Positions 28,164 through 37,745 of a stretch of 64,000 bases of DNA are shown one piece after another. The notes beneath the pieces were generated by a model. That model had not been told where the DNA came from. It saw only the letters and a list, made by a program, of their open reading frames with translations, and did no database searches. Origin of the DNA: Marinobacterium ramblicola (lineage in GTDB: Bacteria; Pseudomonadota; Gammaproteobacteria; Pseudomonadales; Balneatricaceae). Made by a program: the position numbers and the translations under genes. The stretch is from positions 1-64,000 of the forward strand of contig NZ_JAHREP010000017.1 of the NCBI RefSeq assembly GCF_019084545.1, written 5' to 3'. Position 1 is the stretch's first letter, and every line of letters begins with the position of its first letter.

Positions 28164-29968
28164 CAGGGTTTAATCCACCAGGTATCGAAGCCAAGATCAT
28201 AGCGCGGCGCCTGGGCCGGCATGCCGAACTTGTCCCAATAGGCGATGCGGTAGGCGCTGATGTGATACTGCGGGATGACGTAGTGATTCCATTGCAGCAC
28301 CCGGTCGAGTGCGCGGCAGCGCAGTACCAGCTGCTTGCGGTCGGGGGCCTGGATGATCTGCTCCACCAGGTAGTCGACAGCTGGGTTCTCGATGCCGATA
28401 TAGTTGCGGCTGCCGGGCTGGCTGGCGGTACTGGAGTGCCAGTATTCGCGCTGTTCGTTACCCGGTGAGTTGGATTGGCCGAAGCCGCTGACGATCATGT
28501 CGAAGTCGAATTGACGAACCCGGTTCACGTACTGAGAGACGTCGACAATGCGGATGTGGGCGCTGATCCCCATGCGCTCGAGATTGCGGATCATCGGCGA
28601 GACCACGCGCTCGAAGCCTTTCTGCACCAGCAGAATCTCGAAATCGAAGGTCTCTCCCTGCTGGTTCTTCAGCACCCCGTTGTCGAGCTCCCATCCCGCT
28701 TCGCGCAGCAGACGCAGTGCTTGGCGCAGTTGGCCACGGATCTGGCCGTCGCCGTTGGTGGTCGGTGCCTTGTAGACTTGGGTAAAAACCTCGGGTGGAA
28801 CCTGATCCCGTATCGGTTCCAGTATTTTCAGCTCCTCCTCCGTAGGCAGTTCGGTGGCGGCCATCTCGGAGTTTGCAAAGTAGCTGTGGCTGCGGGTGTA
28901 GGCACTGTAGAACAGGTTCTTGTTGGTCCACTCGAAATCAAAGGCGTAGGCGAGTGCCTCGCGCACCCTCGAGTCGCTGAACAGCGGGCGTCGGGTGTTC
29001 ATGATGAACGCCTGCATGCCGGCCGGGTTCTGGTTGGGAACGGATCTCTTGATGATGCGGCCGTCATCGAAGGGTGTACCGGTATAACCGGTGGCCCAAT
29101 CCTTGGAGGTGTACTCCTGACGGAAGTCGTACTCGCCGGCCTTGAACGCTTCCAGGGCAACGGTGGTATCGCGGTAATAGTCGTAGGTGATGGTAGCGAA
29201 ATTGAAACGGCCGCGGTTGACTGGTAGATCTCTCCCCCAGTAGTCCGGATTGCGCTTAAAGGTCACCGAGCGGCCGGCATCGAAACTGTCGATGATATAG
29301 GCGCCGGAACCGACAGGGAGATCCAGGCTGGGTTTGGTGAAATCGCGCTTTTCCCAATAGTGCTTAGGCAGGATAGGGATCTCGCCGACAATCAGCGGCA
29401 GCTCCTTGTTGTCGGTGTTGCCGAATTCGAAACGCACGCGGGTTGGCGTCAACGCCTTGATGTCGGTGATGCCGGCGTAATAGGCGCGATAGAAGGGCGC
29501 TCCCTGTTCACGCAGCAGTTTAAAGGTGTAGACCACATCCTCTGCCTGTACCGGCTCGCCATCGCTGAAGCGGGCGTTGTCGTGTAACTCGAACTCTATC
29601 CAGCTGCGATCCTCCGGCAGGTAGATCGCCTTGGCCAGTTGGCCGTACTCGGAAAACGGCTCGTCCTGTGACTTGGCCGTCAGGCTGTCGTAGATAAGGC
29701 CGATTCCGTCCGCCTCGGTGCCCTTGATAATAAACTGGTTGAAGCTGTCGAAGGTGCCGAACGCGGATAATCGGACATCACCGCCCTTGGGGGCGTCAGG
29801 GTTGGTGTAGTCGAAATGGGTAAAATCGCCGGCATATTTCAGGTCGCCGTGCATGGCGATGCCATGGGTGGCGAGCGGCATTTCGTTGGCGAGCGAAGCA
29901 CCGGAAAAGGTCAGGGTCAGTGAGGTAATCAGTGCGTGAATGAGGGAACGGGATTTACGATAATACAC
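28163..29968 (-). CDS. yejA: Extracellular peptide-binding protein YejA
   Basis: The 601-residue periplasmic solute-binding protein (SBP family 5) captures peptides for YejBEF. A signal peptide ends near SLANEMP. The body has typical family-5 features, e.g. [13 protein letters not shown] and a C-terminal region with [19 protein letters not shown]. The start is GTG at 29968, with AGGGAG 6 bases upstream; an ATG at 29973 is out of frame. Only 40 bases separate it from the upstream small membrane protein gene, so it may be read through from mltD. Confidence 0.94.
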   Translation of the reverse strand: MYYRKSRSLIHALITSLTLTFSGASLANEMPLATHGIAMHGDLKYAGDFTHFDYTNPDAPKGGDVRLSAFGTFDSFNQFIIKGTEADGIGLIYDSLTAKSQDEPFSEYGQLAKAIYLPEDRSWIEFELHDNARFSDGEPVQAEDVVYTFKLLREQGAPFYRAYYAGITDIKALTPTRVRFEFGNTDNKELPLIVGEIPILPKHYWEKRDFTKPSLDLPVGSGAYIIDSFDAGRSVTFKRNPDYWGRDLPVNRGRFNFATITYDYYRDTTVALEAFKAGEYDFRQEYTSKDWATGYTGTPFDDGRIIKRSVPNQNPAGMQAFIMNTRRPLFSDSRVREALAYAFDFEWTNKNLFYSAYTRSHSYFANSEMAATELPTEEELKILEPIRDQVPPEVFTQVYKAPTTNGDGQIRGQLRQALRLLREAGWELDNGVLKNQQGETFDFEILLVQKGFERVVSPMIRNLERMGISAHIRIVDVSQYVNRVRQFDFDMIVSGFGQSNSPGNEQREYWHSSTASQPGSRNYIGIENPAVDYLVEQIIQAPDRKQLVLRCRALDRVLQWNHYVIPQYHISAYRIAYWDKFGMPAQAPRYDLGFDTWWIKP

Positions 29969-30008
29969 TGCATACTCCCTGTAATATCAGTTGCTTGCAG
30001 ATAGATTC

Positions 30009-30281
30009 TTACTGATCAGGTGAGACAGTCGTTTGGCGCTCCGGTTCAAAATCTTGGGCCAGCTGTTCGAGTCTACGATGACGTTCGGCGCGCTTGATAC
30101 CTGCCTCACGCAGTGACAGGTCGGTAGCCATCAGCTGTGAGTGCAGCTGCATGTCCTGCCCGGATAGGCCGCGTATCAGGTCCTGATCGATCCAGCGCTG
30201 GATGCGGCGAAACAGGTACCATTTGAACGCGACCGCAAGCACGACCGAAACGACGATGATAAATAGACTAAGACTGTCCAT
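30009..30281 (-). CDS. Small single-pass membrane protein of unknown function
   Basis: I do not recognise this 90-residue protein. It has one N-terminal membrane helix (about residues 4-22, LSLFIIVVSVVLAVAF), then a basic, helix-prone hydrophilic tail rich in Arg, Glu and Gln that could form a coiled coil. The ATG at 30281 lies 4 bases after the mltD stop; an alternative GTG at 30299 overlaps mltD. It sits between mltD and yejA on the same strand with tiny gaps, so it probably belongs to that transcript. The tight spacing and membrane-helix-plus-coil layout support a real gene; its role is open. Confidence 0.65.
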   Translation of the reverse strand: MDSLSLFIIVVSVVLAVAFKWYLFRRIQRWIDQDLIRGLSGQDMQLHSQLMATDLSLREAGIKRAERHRRLEQLAQDFEPERQTTVSPDQ

Positions 30282-30285
30282 GGGT

Positions 30286-31665
30286 TCAACCCGGATCACG
30301 ACTCTCTGGATAAAGGATCAGATCTTGTCCGGGGCGCAGGCTGCGGACATCACTGATGCTGTTCCAGTCTGCCAGTTGCTCGGTGCTTACGCCATAGCGC
30401 TGTGCGATTTTCCAAAGGTTGTCGCCACTGCTTACGCGGTGAACCTGCTGTTTGCCCTGTTCCTGCTGCCGGGCGGCAACGGAGGTTACGGTATTGCCGG
30501 GGGATGGGATCAGCAGGCTTTTACCGGCGCGGATTCGATTTGAGTCAAGCTTGTTGCTTTTACGAATCACCGCGACACTGGTATTGAACTGCGCTGCGAT
30601 TCCGGACAGCGTATCGCCGGACTTGATCTGGTAATGGGCCCAGCGCACCCGCTCGGATGGGGGGAGGTTGCTCAAACCTTCGCGCAGCCGGTCGGCGTTG
30701 GCGACCGGAACCAGCAAGCGGTGGGGGCCTTCCGGGTCGGTAGCCCAGCGGCTAAAGCCCGGATTCAGGCGTTTGATCTCGTCCAGTTCAACGCCGGCCA
30801 GGCTGGCGGCCTTGGCCAGATCTATCTGGCCATCCAGATCGACAATATCGAAATAGGGGGTGTTGTTGAGTTTGGGTAGTTCAACGCCCAGCTGGTCTGC
30901 GTTTTTGACCAGCCGTGCCACCGCGATCAGTTTGGGAATGTAGCGGCGTGTCTCTCGCGGCAGTGACAGATGCCAGTAGTCAGTTGCCTTACCCTTACTG
31001 GTATTACGCTTTACCGCACGCGCGATGCAGCCCTCGCCGCAGTTGTATGCCGCCAGTGCCAGCAGCCAGTCACCCTCGAAGCGGTCGTTGAGGTATTCAA
31101 GGTAGTCCAGGGCCGCGTCGGTCGATTGGACGATGTCCCGGCGACCGTCATACCACCAGTTGCTCTTGAGGCCGAACAGTGCAGCGGTGCTGGGGATGAA
31201 TTGCCAGGCGCCGGCGGCATGGCTGGGTGAGACCGCCTGTGGGTTATAGCCGCTTTCAATAAAGGGTAGAAGGGCGAGTTCGGCCGGCAGGTTGCGCTCG
31301 AGTACTTCGCTAAGCACGAAATAGTAGTAACTTTCAGCTCGCTCAGACGCCTGTGCCATGTAGCGGCTGTGCTTGAGGTACCATTTCAGTTGATCGTCGA
31401 CACTGGGTTGGTCGATAACAGGCTCTAGCTTCAGATTCTCTCGGGTTAACGTCCACAGGTCGCTAACAGGGCGCGCGGAGGGGGGCGCCGTTGCCTGGAG
31501 CTTGCGGTGCCCCTGGCGCCACTGTGCGACGCTCTCGGCCTGGGGCAGATCACCCTGAAAGGCGCCCAGACTCTGCGGTTGGGTTTTGGTCGACGCTGTT
31601 TGACAACCCGCCAGTATCAGGCCACAAACAAGCGTGGCCACGGCCTTGTGAATACCTGGCTTCAA
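30286..31665 (-). CDS. mltD: Membrane-bound lytic murein transglycosylase D
   Basis: The 459-residue outer-membrane lipoprotein cuts the glycan strands of peptidoglycan to 1,6-anhydro products. The lipobox is LILAGC (about residue 21). The SLT domain has the catalytic Glu in PFIESGYNP (about 134). Two LysM peptidoglycan-binding repeats begin near residues 343 and 408 (IKSGDTLSGIA, VSSGDNLWKIA). The start is TTG at 31665. gloB lies upstream on the same strand. The gloB-mltD pair facing methyltransferase-rnhA-dnaQ is the same arrangement as in E. coli. Confidence 0.95.
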   Translation of the reverse strand: MKPGIHKAVATLVCGLILAGCQTASTKTQPQSLGAFQGDLPQAESVAQWRQGHRKLQATAPPSARPVSDLWTLTRENLKLEPVIDQPSVDDQLKWYLKHSRYMAQASERAESYYYFVLSEVLERNLPAELALLPFIESGYNPQAVSPSHAAGAWQFIPSTAALFGLKSNWWYDGRRDIVQSTDAALDYLEYLNDRFEGDWLLALAAYNCGEGCIARAVKRNTSKGKATDYWHLSLPRETRRYIPKLIAVARLVKNADQLGVELPKLNNTPYFDIVDLDGQIDLAKAASLAGVELDEIKRLNPGFSRWATDPEGPHRLLVPVANADRLREGLSNLPPSERVRWAHYQIKSGDTLSGIAAQFNTSVAVIRKSNKLDSNRIRAGKSLLIPSPGNTVTSVAARQQEQGKQQVHRVSSGDNLWKIAQRYGVSTEQLADWNSISDVRSLRPGQDLILYPESRDPG

Positions 31666-31781
31666 ACCCCAACCCCCTGAAATGCAAAATAATCTGCCGC
31701 ATTTTATGGGTGTGTCGCATTTGCGTCAAACTTAAGCCGGAGATGGGGTGCTGTTTGAATCTTTGAGCAGGTTGGTGAGCG

Positions 31782-32555
31782 TCAGAAGCGGTTTTTCCAC
31801 TCGCGCAGAGTCGCTAACACCTCGACCGGATCCGCCTGTCCGATGCCGGCGTGCTGCCGGGCTGCCGCGATTACAGCGTCCTCTGCCGTCCGCATAAAAG
31901 GGTTGATCCGTTTTTCGCTGCCGATGGTGGAGGGAAGCGTGGGGCGGTCCTGCTCTCGCTGCACCTTGCACTGTTCAATGATCGCGTCGATCGCCGGGTT
32001 TTTTGGCTCAACCGCTTTGGCAAACATCAGGTTGGCCAGGGAGTACTCATGGGTGCAGTAGACAAGAGTGGCGTCGGGTAGCGATGCAAAATAGTTCATG
32101 GCATCGTGCATCTGGGCCGGCGTTCCCTCAAACAGTCGGCCGCAACCGGCCAGAAACAGCGTGTCGCCGCAGAACAGCTGGGGTTGCTCCCCAGGTTGGA
32201 AGTAGCTGATATGGTCAAGGGTATGCCCCGGTACCGCTCTGATCTCGAGCCGCTGACCGAGTAGCTCGATCTGCATGTTGTCGCTCAGTTGATGCGTAAT
32301 ACCGTTGAACGGTGAGTTTTCGGGGCCATATACGGGAATCCCGCGATGCGCGGTGAGATCGTCTACGCCACCTGTGTGGTCGGGGTGGTGATGGGTGATC
32401 AGGATTGCGGCGAGGGAGAGATTGTTTTGTGCAAGATACTGTTCAACCGGTGCTGCATCGCCTGGGTCAACCACGGCAACCTGGCCGGGCTGGTCACCCT
32501 GCAGAGCCCAGATGTAATTGTCTCGAAAGGCGGGAATGGGCGCTACGTTGTACAT
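31782..32555 (-). CDS. gloB: Hydroxyacylglutathione hydrolase (glyoxalase II)
   Basis: The 257-residue metallo-beta-lactamase-fold enzyme hydrolyses S-lactoylglutathione to lactate and glutathione in methylglyoxal detoxification. The metal motif THHHPDH is at residues 54-60, with further ligands in GHTLDH and CGDTLF. The C-terminal HAGH domain carries KNPAI and RTLPSTIGSEKRINPFMR in part. I chose the ATG at 32555 (MYNVAPIPAF) because it gives the family N-terminus; the frame is open to 32591. Confidence 0.95.
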   Translation of the reverse strand: MYNVAPIPAFRDNYIWALQGDQPGQVAVVDPGDAAPVEQYLAQNNLSLAAILITHHHPDHTGGVDDLTAHRGIPVYGPENSPFNGITHQLSDNMQIELLGQRLEIRAVPGHTLDHISYFQPGEQPQLFCGDTLFLAGCGRLFEGTPAQMHDAMNYFASLPDATLVYCTHEYSLANLMFAKAVEPKNPAIDAIIEQCKVQREQDRPTLPSTIGSEKRINPFMRTAEDAVIAAARQHAGIGQADPVEVLATLREWKNRF

Positions 32556-32657
32556 GTTGTCTGCCTCTTGCTGAAAAACGGAACTTGCCATGCAGGTGTT
32601 CTATTATCCGGCCAGTATGACGCCTCGGTGTTTAAGAGCTGGCCCGGACACTATAGA

Positions 32658-32685
32658 CTTGTAGGCGGTCAGGGTACTTTATAAT
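32658..32685 (+). promoter_or_regulatory. Putative promoter of the methyltransferase-rnhA-dnaQ unit
   Basis: A perfect TATAAT (32680-32685) with CTTGTA (32658-32663) 16 bases upstream. Transcription would start near 32692, 36 bases before the methyltransferase ATG. Confidence 0.55.
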
Positions 32686-32727
32686 GACAGGTGATGTTAA
32701 TCGCGTGTTGGCGAAACCAGAGCAGAT

Positions 32728-33504
32728 ATGACCTTCCACCAGCCCCTCAATATCAATCAGTTGACCCCGGCAATCATGCAATGGTTCGATTCGCCCCTGG
32801 GCCGGGAGTTGTTAGAAGTCGAACAGACACTGCTGGAGCAGGTTTTGCCGACGCTTTTTGGTTATCACCTGCTTCAGATCGGGGTCGATAGCCGCAAGTC
32901 CATGTTCGATGCCAGCCCTGTGCCCCATCGTATTCTGCTTGGGCCGAGCCTCGAGCTGGGCATGGGCAAGCGTTCCATCGTGGCTTCTAACAGTGAGCTG
33001 CCGGTGCAGAGCGATTCGATGGATGTCGTGCTGCTTCATCACGCACTGGATTTTGCCGAGAATCCGCATCAGGTGCTGCGCGAGGCGGCCCGTGTACTCA
33101 GGCCAGGTGGGCATTTGGTGATCATGGGTTTCAATCCGGCGAGTCTGTGGGGTATTGCCCGCTACCTGCGCCGGCGCAAACAGGTCCCCTGGTCAGGGCA
33201 TTTTATTCGCCACGGCCGGCTGCAGGATTGGCTGGGGCTGCTGGAGTTGACCGAGGTTCGTTCCATGTCCGACTTCTACATGCCGCCCTTCGAGAGTATT
33301 CGTTGGCGCCAGCGCTGCGCCTGGTTGCGCACTCTGGCCAAGCGAGCGCCAGCCCACTCCGGTGCGGCGCTGGTCGTTGTTGCACGCAAGGATGTGCCCG
33401 GCATGACGCCGCTGCGCACACCCTGGCGCCGCAAGCTGATCAGCCTGCCGGTCATAGAGCCAAAACCCACGGCGCGAGGCCATATGCGGTCGCGGCGTCG
33501 TTAG
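32728..33504 (+). CDS. Class I SAM-dependent methyltransferase (YafS-like)
   Basis: This 258-residue protein has a methyltransferase_11-type core with the late motif VLRPGGHLVIMGFNP near residue 125. The usual glycine-rich SAM motif is weak: the region LLQIGVDSRKSM replaces it. It is the positional equivalent of E. coli yafS, divergent from gloB and ahead of rnhA. Substrate is unknown. The C-terminus is strongly basic (RRKLISLP to MRSRRR). Confidence 0.8.
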   Translation: MTFHQPLNINQLTPAIMQWFDSPLGRELLEVEQTLLEQVLPTLFGYHLLQIGVDSRKSMFDASPVPHRILLGPSLELGMGKRSIVASNSELPVQSDSMDVVLLHHALDFAENPHQVLREAARVLRPGGHLVIMGFNPASLWGIARYLRRRKQVPWSGHFIRHGRLQDWLGLLELTEVRSMSDFYMPPFESIRWRQRCAWLRTLAKRAPAHSGAALVVVARKDVPGMTPLRTPWRRKLISLPVIEPKPTARGHMRSRRR

Positions 33505-33545
33505 CTTTGTACCGTTAGTTTTGTAAACAAAGGGAAAGTCACGAT

Positions 33546-33986
33546 TTGAAAGTGGTTGAAATATTTACCGATGGCGCCTGCAAGGGGAATCCAGGGCCCG
33601 GAGGTTGGGGGGCTATTCTGCGTAGCGGCAAACATGAGAAGGAGCTGTACGGAGGCGAACCTCATACCACCAACAACCGGATGGAGATGACAGCTGCGAT
33701 TGAGGCATTGGCGGCGCTTAACCAGCCATGCAAGGTCAGGCTGACAACCGACTCGGAGTACCTGCGTAAAGGGATCACGGAGTGGTTGGCGGGCTGGAAG
33801 CGCAAGGGGTGGAAAACAGCTTCACGTCAGCCGGTTAAGAACGCGGATCTCTGGCAGATGCTGGATCAATTGGTATCAAAGCATGAAATAAGTTGGGAGT
33901 GGGTTAAAGGCCACAGTGGCCACCCGGAGAATGAACGCGCCGATCAGCTGGCGAACAGGGGTGTAGAGGAGTTTGGTAAGCGATGA
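33546..33986 (+). CDS. rnhA: Ribonuclease HI
   Basis: The 146-residue enzyme cuts RNA in RNA-DNA hybrids. The four catalytic acids are visible: Asp9 ([14 protein letters not shown]), Glu in NNRMEMTAA, Asp in TTDSEYL and Asp in NERADQLAN. The start is TTG at 33546 with AGGGAAAG upstream; a small palindrome (33520-33531) lies beside that ribosome site. The stop overlaps the dnaQ start in ATGA. In E. coli rnhA and dnaQ are divergent neighbours; here they run in the same direction. Confidence 0.95.
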   Translation: MKVVEIFTDGACKGNPGPGGWGAILRSGKHEKELYGGEPHTTNNRMEMTAAIEALAALNQPCKVRLTTDSEYLRKGITEWLAGWKRKGWKTASRQPVKNADLWQMLDQLVSKHEISWEWVKGHSGHPENERADQLANRGVEEFGKR

Positions 33987-34699
33987 GTACACGGCAGATC
34001 GTGATGGATACGGAGACCACGGGTCTCGAGCCGGAGCAGGGGCATAATATCATCGAGATCGGCTGTGTCGAGATGGAGCGCAGACGTGTAACCGGTAATA
34101 CCTACCACCAGTACATCCGGCCCGATCGTGAGGTGGATGCCGAGGCGATGGCGGTACATGGCATCAGCAATGAGTTCCTGGCCGACAAGCCCTCCTTTGC
34201 CGATATTGCTGACCAGTTTCTCGACTTTGTACGCGGCGCCGAGCTGATCATCCATAACGCGGCGTTCGACATTGGCTTCCTTGACAAGGAGCTGGAGCGT
34301 AACGGTTACGCCGAGCGGATGGCCGATATCTGCACGATTACCGACTCGCTGGCGTTGGCGCGGCGTAAGCACCCCGGTGCAAAGAACAATCTCGACGCCC
34401 TATGTAGACGCTACGAGATAGATAACTCACATCGAGAACTGCATGGCGCATTGCTCGACTCGGAGATCCTGGCCGACGTTTATCTGGCGCTGACCGGTGG
34501 TCAGACCTCTCTCCAGCTTGGTCAGGAGGGCAGTGGCGGCGACGAGGGCGGTGGCGAACCTCTGCGGCGAGTAGAGGGAGCGGCGGACCTGGTCGTGGTA
34601 ACGGCCAGTGCCGAAGAGCAGGCAGAGCACGAGGCGTTCCTGAACCTGCTGGATAAAAAGGTGGGTGGCAGCTGCGTGTGGCGTAGCTCGACAGAATAG
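33983..34699 (+). CDS. dnaQ: DNA polymerase III epsilon subunit (proofreading exonuclease)
   Basis: The 238-residue protein is the 3'-5' exonuclease of the replicative polymerase. ExoI motif DTETTGLE (Asp9, Glu11), ExoII region [11 protein letters not shown] and ExoIII-epsilon [18 protein letters not shown] are all present. GGQTSLQL after the exonuclease domain corresponds to the beta-clamp-binding motif. The C-terminal segment that binds the alpha subunit follows. It overlaps rnhA by 4 bases, so the two are translationally coupled. Confidence 0.96.
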   Translation: MSTRQIVMDTETTGLEPEQGHNIIEIGCVEMERRRVTGNTYHQYIRPDREVDAEAMAVHGISNEFLADKPSFADIADQFLDFVRGAELIIHNAAFDIGFLDKELERNGYAERMADICTITDSLALARRKHPGAKNNLDALCRRYEIDNSHRELHGALLDSEILADVYLALTGGQTSLQLGQEGSGGDEGGGEPLRRVEGAADLVVVTASAEEQAEHEAFLNLLDKKVGGSCVWRSSTE

Positions 34700-34721
34700 T
34701 CCTCAGTGAAACTGCCATGAT

Positions 34722-34751
34722 AAAAAAACGCGGGGGATCCCGCGTTTTTTT
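34722..34751. terminator. Bidirectional terminator between dnaQ and nhaB
   Basis: AAAAAAACGCGGG, a 4-base loop, then CCCGCGTTTTTTT. The A-run and T-run on opposite sides let it terminate both convergent genes. Confidence 0.95.
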
Positions 34752-34766
34752 CTGCCCGGTTTAAAG

Positions 34767-36275
34767 TTAATGCAGTTTCACCAGGACCATGGTAAAGGCT
34801 ACGCCGCTCATGACCACCGTGTAGGGCAGTGCCATCCATACCATGCGGCCGTAGGATAGGCGGATCAACGGAGCCAGTGCCGACGTGAGCAGGAACAGGA
34901 AGGCTGCCTGCCCATTGGGCGTCGCCACGCTGGGGATGTTGGTGCCGGTGTTGATCGCTATCGCCAGACTGTCGAAATGCTCGCGGCTGATGTCGCCGCT
35001 TTTATAGACATCGACGACCTCGTTGATGTAGACAGTTGCAACAAACACGTTGTCGCTGATTGCGGAGAGTACGCCGTTGGCGATAAAGAACAGGCCGGGT
35101 TGCCGGGATTCTTCCATCGCCAGTACCGCGTGGATGATCGGCTGGAACAGGTGTTGTTCGTGGATCACGGAAACGATGGTGAAGAACACCACGAGCAGCG
35201 CGGTGAACGGCAGTGCCTCTTCGAAGGCGTGCCCGATCTGATGCTCCTCCGTGATACCGTTGAATGCTGTCAGCAATACGATAACGGTGAGGCCTATAAG
35301 TCCGACTTCGGCGAGGTGGAAGGCCAGTGCCAGTACAAGGAAGATGGCAACAAGAATCTGCACGATAAGAATCGCATGGTCGCGTTTGGTCTGCTTCTTA
35401 TCTTGCTCCAGGGCGTATTCGAGGAGGATATTACGGACCGAGCGAGGCAAGCGGGCACCGTAGCCAAAAATCTTGCTCTTCTCCAGCAGTACACAGGTGA
35501 TCAGGCCAGCCGCGAGGACGGGCATGGTTACAGGCGCCATCAGCTTGAAGAACTCAACGAAGTCCCAGCCCGCTTTCTGCGCGATCAGCAGATTCTGCGG
35601 CTCTCCGACCAGCGTGCAGACGCCGCCCAGCGCGGTTCCGACGGCGCCATGCATGAGCAGGCTGCGCAGGAAAGCGCGAAAAGTCTCGAGATCGCTGCGC
35701 TTGTCCTCCTGAACCTGGCCATCGTCGGAGTGGTCATGATCGACGAGTTCCATCTGCTTTCCGGATGCGACCTTGTGGTAGACCGCATAGAATCCTACCC
35801 CCACGCTGATCAGAACCGCGGTGACGGTCAGTGCGTCGAGGAAGGCGGATAGAAATGCGGCGGAAAGGGAGAAGAGCAGGGCCAGGGTTGATTTCGACTT
35901 TACTTTTAGCAGGATGAGGGTAAATACCCAGAGCAGCATGCTTTTCATGAAGTAGATCCCTGCTACCATGAACATCAATAGCAGGATCACCTCCAGGTTG
36001 CCCGCTACTTCGTGGTAAACGGACTCCGGCGATGCAAGGCCGATCAGTACCGCCTCGATGGCCAGTAATCCGCCGGGTTGCAAGGGATAACACTTCAACG
36101 CCAGCGCCAGAGTAAATATGAACTCGAAGATCAGCAGCCAGCCGGTGACTGCAGGGCCTACTACGTAAAGCAGGATAGGGTTTAGGATCAGGAATCCGAC
36201 AACTGCCTGCTTGTACCATATTGGCGAGTTGCCTAGAAAGTTGCGCATGAGCGCCTTTGTCAACGTTTGGCTCAT
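34767..36275 (-). CDS. nhaB: Na+/H+ antiporter NhaB
   Basis: This 502-residue inner-membrane antiporter exports Na+ in exchange for H+ and complements NhaA mainly at neutral pH. It has about 12 hydrophobic segments, starts with the NhaB-like [12 protein letters not shown], and includes [15 protein letters not shown] and [21 protein letters not shown]. Length is as in E. coli NhaB. AAGGAA precedes the ATG by about 10 bases. The leader upstream is unusually structured (separate entry). Together with Na+-NQR it shows an active sodium cycle. Confidence 0.96.
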   Translation of the reverse strand: MSQTLTKALMRNFLGNSPIWYKQAVVGFLILNPILLYVVGPAVTGWLLIFEFIFTLALALKCYPLQPGGLLAIEAVLIGLASPESVYHEVAGNLEVILLLMFMVAGIYFMKSMLLWVFTLILLKVKSKSTLALLFSLSAAFLSAFLDALTVTAVLISVGVGFYAVYHKVASGKQMELVDHDHSDDGQVQEDKRSDLETFRAFLRSLLMHGAVGTALGGVCTLVGEPQNLLIAQKAGWDFVEFFKLMAPVTMPVLAAGLITCVLLEKSKIFGYGARLPRSVRNILLEYALEQDKKQTKRDHAILIVQILVAIFLVLALAFHLAEVGLIGLTVIVLLTAFNGITEEHQIGHAFEEALPFTALLVVFFTIVSVIHEQHLFQPIIHAVLAMEESRQPGLFFIANGVLSAISDNVFVATVYINEVVDVYKSGDISREHFDSLAIAINTGTNIPSVATPNGQAAFLFLLTSALAPLIRLSYGRMVWMALPYTVVMSGVAFTMVLVKLH

Positions 36276-36313
36276 TGGGTATGGGTTCCTTAGCTTTATC
36301 TCAAATGCTCTGT

Positions 36314-36420
36314 ATGAGGGCCTTTGTAGTTGCTTTAATTAGGCCTCATGAACACTTCGAACTGTCCGCCCTCGAAGTATCCCGTGTCCGGGTGGTGAGT
36401 ATCTCATGCGGGGGCATAAA
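36314..36420 (-). promoter_or_regulatory. Candidate structured RNA leader of nhaB
   Basis: Read on the minus strand, this stretch of about 107 bases contains a chain of hairpins. They are a TGAG/CTCA hairpin, CCCG-GACA-CGGG (36392-36381), a perfect 7-bp ACTTCGA/TCGAAGT stem with 11-base loop (36378-36354), and a 9-bp stem ATGAGGCCT/AGGCCCTCAT with one bulge (36349-36314). A 5-bp stem CATGA/TCATG (36408-36404 with 36351-36347) could enclose the two middle hairpins. That stem shares bases with the last one, so the two are mutually exclusive, as in riboswitches. GGACA occurs in both middle loops. It ends 38 bases before the nhaB ATG. The structure could equally serve the divergent nudC. Confidence 0.45.
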
Positions 36421-36521
36421 TAGAGTTGCTTCACGACAAGTGGTGGTGAAGAGTCTCCGGGGTCCGTGACAGAGCGGGCCAATCCTAGCAGCAGATTGCC
36501 AATCGAGGAAGTCGCACCGAG

Positions 36522-37280
36522 GTGCGAGATGAAATGGGGGAAGTGGTGAAATATCTGGTAAGTCATCAAGGGAAGCTGCTGTCGGATCGATTTTCCGAGC
36601 CGCTGTTTGGCGTGCGGCCATTCGATGATGTCGAGTGCGAAGCGCAATACCCGCTGGCCGAGGGTGTGAGCCTGTTGGTTTTGGAAACAGAGCCGCCGGA
36701 ACTGCTGGCTCTGGATCTTAGAAGCAAACTGGCGGAGGTCGACGAGACTGAGTTTGGGTTGCTCGCGCGGGCTGCGCAGATTGCCGTCTGGCACGATCGG
36801 CATCGTTACTGCGGACACTGCGGAACTGCTGTTGAGGCGGATGCCGTTGAGCTGGCCAAGGTGTGTCACGCCTGTGGCTTGAGCGTATATCCCCGGATAT
36901 CACCCTGCATCATCGTGCTGGTGGTCGATGGCGAGCGGTGTCTGCTCGCACACAATCCGCGCTTTCCGCCAGGGCGGTTCAGTACGCTTGCCGGGTTTAT
37001 CGAGGCGGGCGAAAGTGCAGAGGCGGCGGTGGCAAGGGAGATACGCGAAGAGGTCGGTGTCGAGGTGTGTAATATACGTTATGTCACCAGTCAGGCCTGG
37101 CCCTTTCCGCACTCGCTGATGCTCGGTTTCCTGGCAGACTATGCCGGCGGTGAATTGACCCCGGATGGTGTGGAGATCACGGAAGCGGGCTGGTTCACGC
37201 GTGATAACCTGCCCGACTTGCCGCCGCGCTTCGCGATTTCACGGCTGCTGATCGAGCGGTTCATCGAAGGTCGATACTGA
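36522..37280 (+). CDS. nudC: NADH pyrophosphatase / RNA decapping enzyme NudC
   Basis: The Nudix enzyme splits NADH and removes NAD caps from RNA. It has the zinc ribbon Cys pairs (CGHCG and CHACG near residues 98-116), a Nudix box GFIEAGESAEAAVAREIREEVG split over the catalytic helix, and the NudC signature SQAWPFPHS, where Ala replaces the usual Pro. Length (252) is typical. The start could be GTG 36522 or ATG 36534; both have weak ribosome sites. It is divergent from nhaB. Confidence 0.94.
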   Translation: MRDEMGEVVKYLVSHQGKLLSDRFSEPLFGVRPFDDVECEAQYPLAEGVSLLVLETEPPELLALDLRSKLAEVDETEFGLLARAAQIAVWHDRHRYCGHCGTAVEADAVELAKVCHACGLSVYPRISPCIIVLVVDGERCLLAHNPRFPPGRFSTLAGFIEAGESAEAAVAREIREEVGVEVCNIRYVTSQAWPFPHSLMLGFLADYAGGELTPDGVEITEAGWFTRDNLPDLPPRFAISRLLIERFIEGRY

Positions 37281-37308
37281 AGTGCGTCGCGCTTGCGGGC
37301 GGGGAGTG

Positions 37309-37641
37309 TTAGCGCTTGTGTCCACTGAACAGCTTGCTCAGGCGCGTCGCCAGCATGACGTTGCCCTCTGCACGCAGTTGGCCTTTCATGAACGCGCTCA
37401 TGCCATCCTGCTCGCCGGTCACGACGCGGATCAGCGTGGCTTCGTCGAGATGCAGCGTTATATCCGGATCCTGATGTTCTCCCGACTGTCCTGTGCACTG
37501 CTGATCGGCGATGGCGATGTAGAAGGGGGCGGCGTCGCTTAGCTGGAACTGGAAGGTCGCCTTCAGGCCCGTCGCCTGCTCGGGGTTGAATCGGGATGGA
37601 AGCTTTTCGATGATCTGTTCTACAGTGATGGCGGTGCTCAT
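37309..37641 (-). CDS. SCP2 sterol-binding domain protein
   Basis: The 110-residue protein is a single SCP2-like domain (AATFQFQLSD-type strand, DPDITLHLDEATLIRVVTGE, then AFMKGQLRAEGNVMLATRLSKLF). Such small proteins bind lipids or hydrophobic cofactors. The bacterial UbiJ/UbiT relatives act in ubiquinone synthesis, but no ubi gene is near, so no role is assigned. It is convergent with nudC and divergent from sohB. Confidence 0.82.
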   Translation of the reverse strand: MSTAITVEQIIEKLPSRFNPEQATGLKATFQFQLSDAAPFYIAIADQQCTGQSGEHQDPDITLHLDEATLIRVVTGEQDGMSAFMKGQLRAEGNVMLATRLSKLFSGHKR

Positions 37642-37745
37642 GAATGGGGAGGGCCCTGTTCGAAAACGGTGTTTTAATCGGATGTTATGTTACAGTACGC
37701 GCCCCCGCAGCGCTAATACCGTGTGTTGCGTGACAGGAGAGAGTT

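Noticed and set aside
36339-36869. Minus-strand open frames across the nhaB leader and the start of nudC
   Set aside because: They overlap the nudC coding strand and have no family signature. Base-pairing structure explains the leader better than coding.
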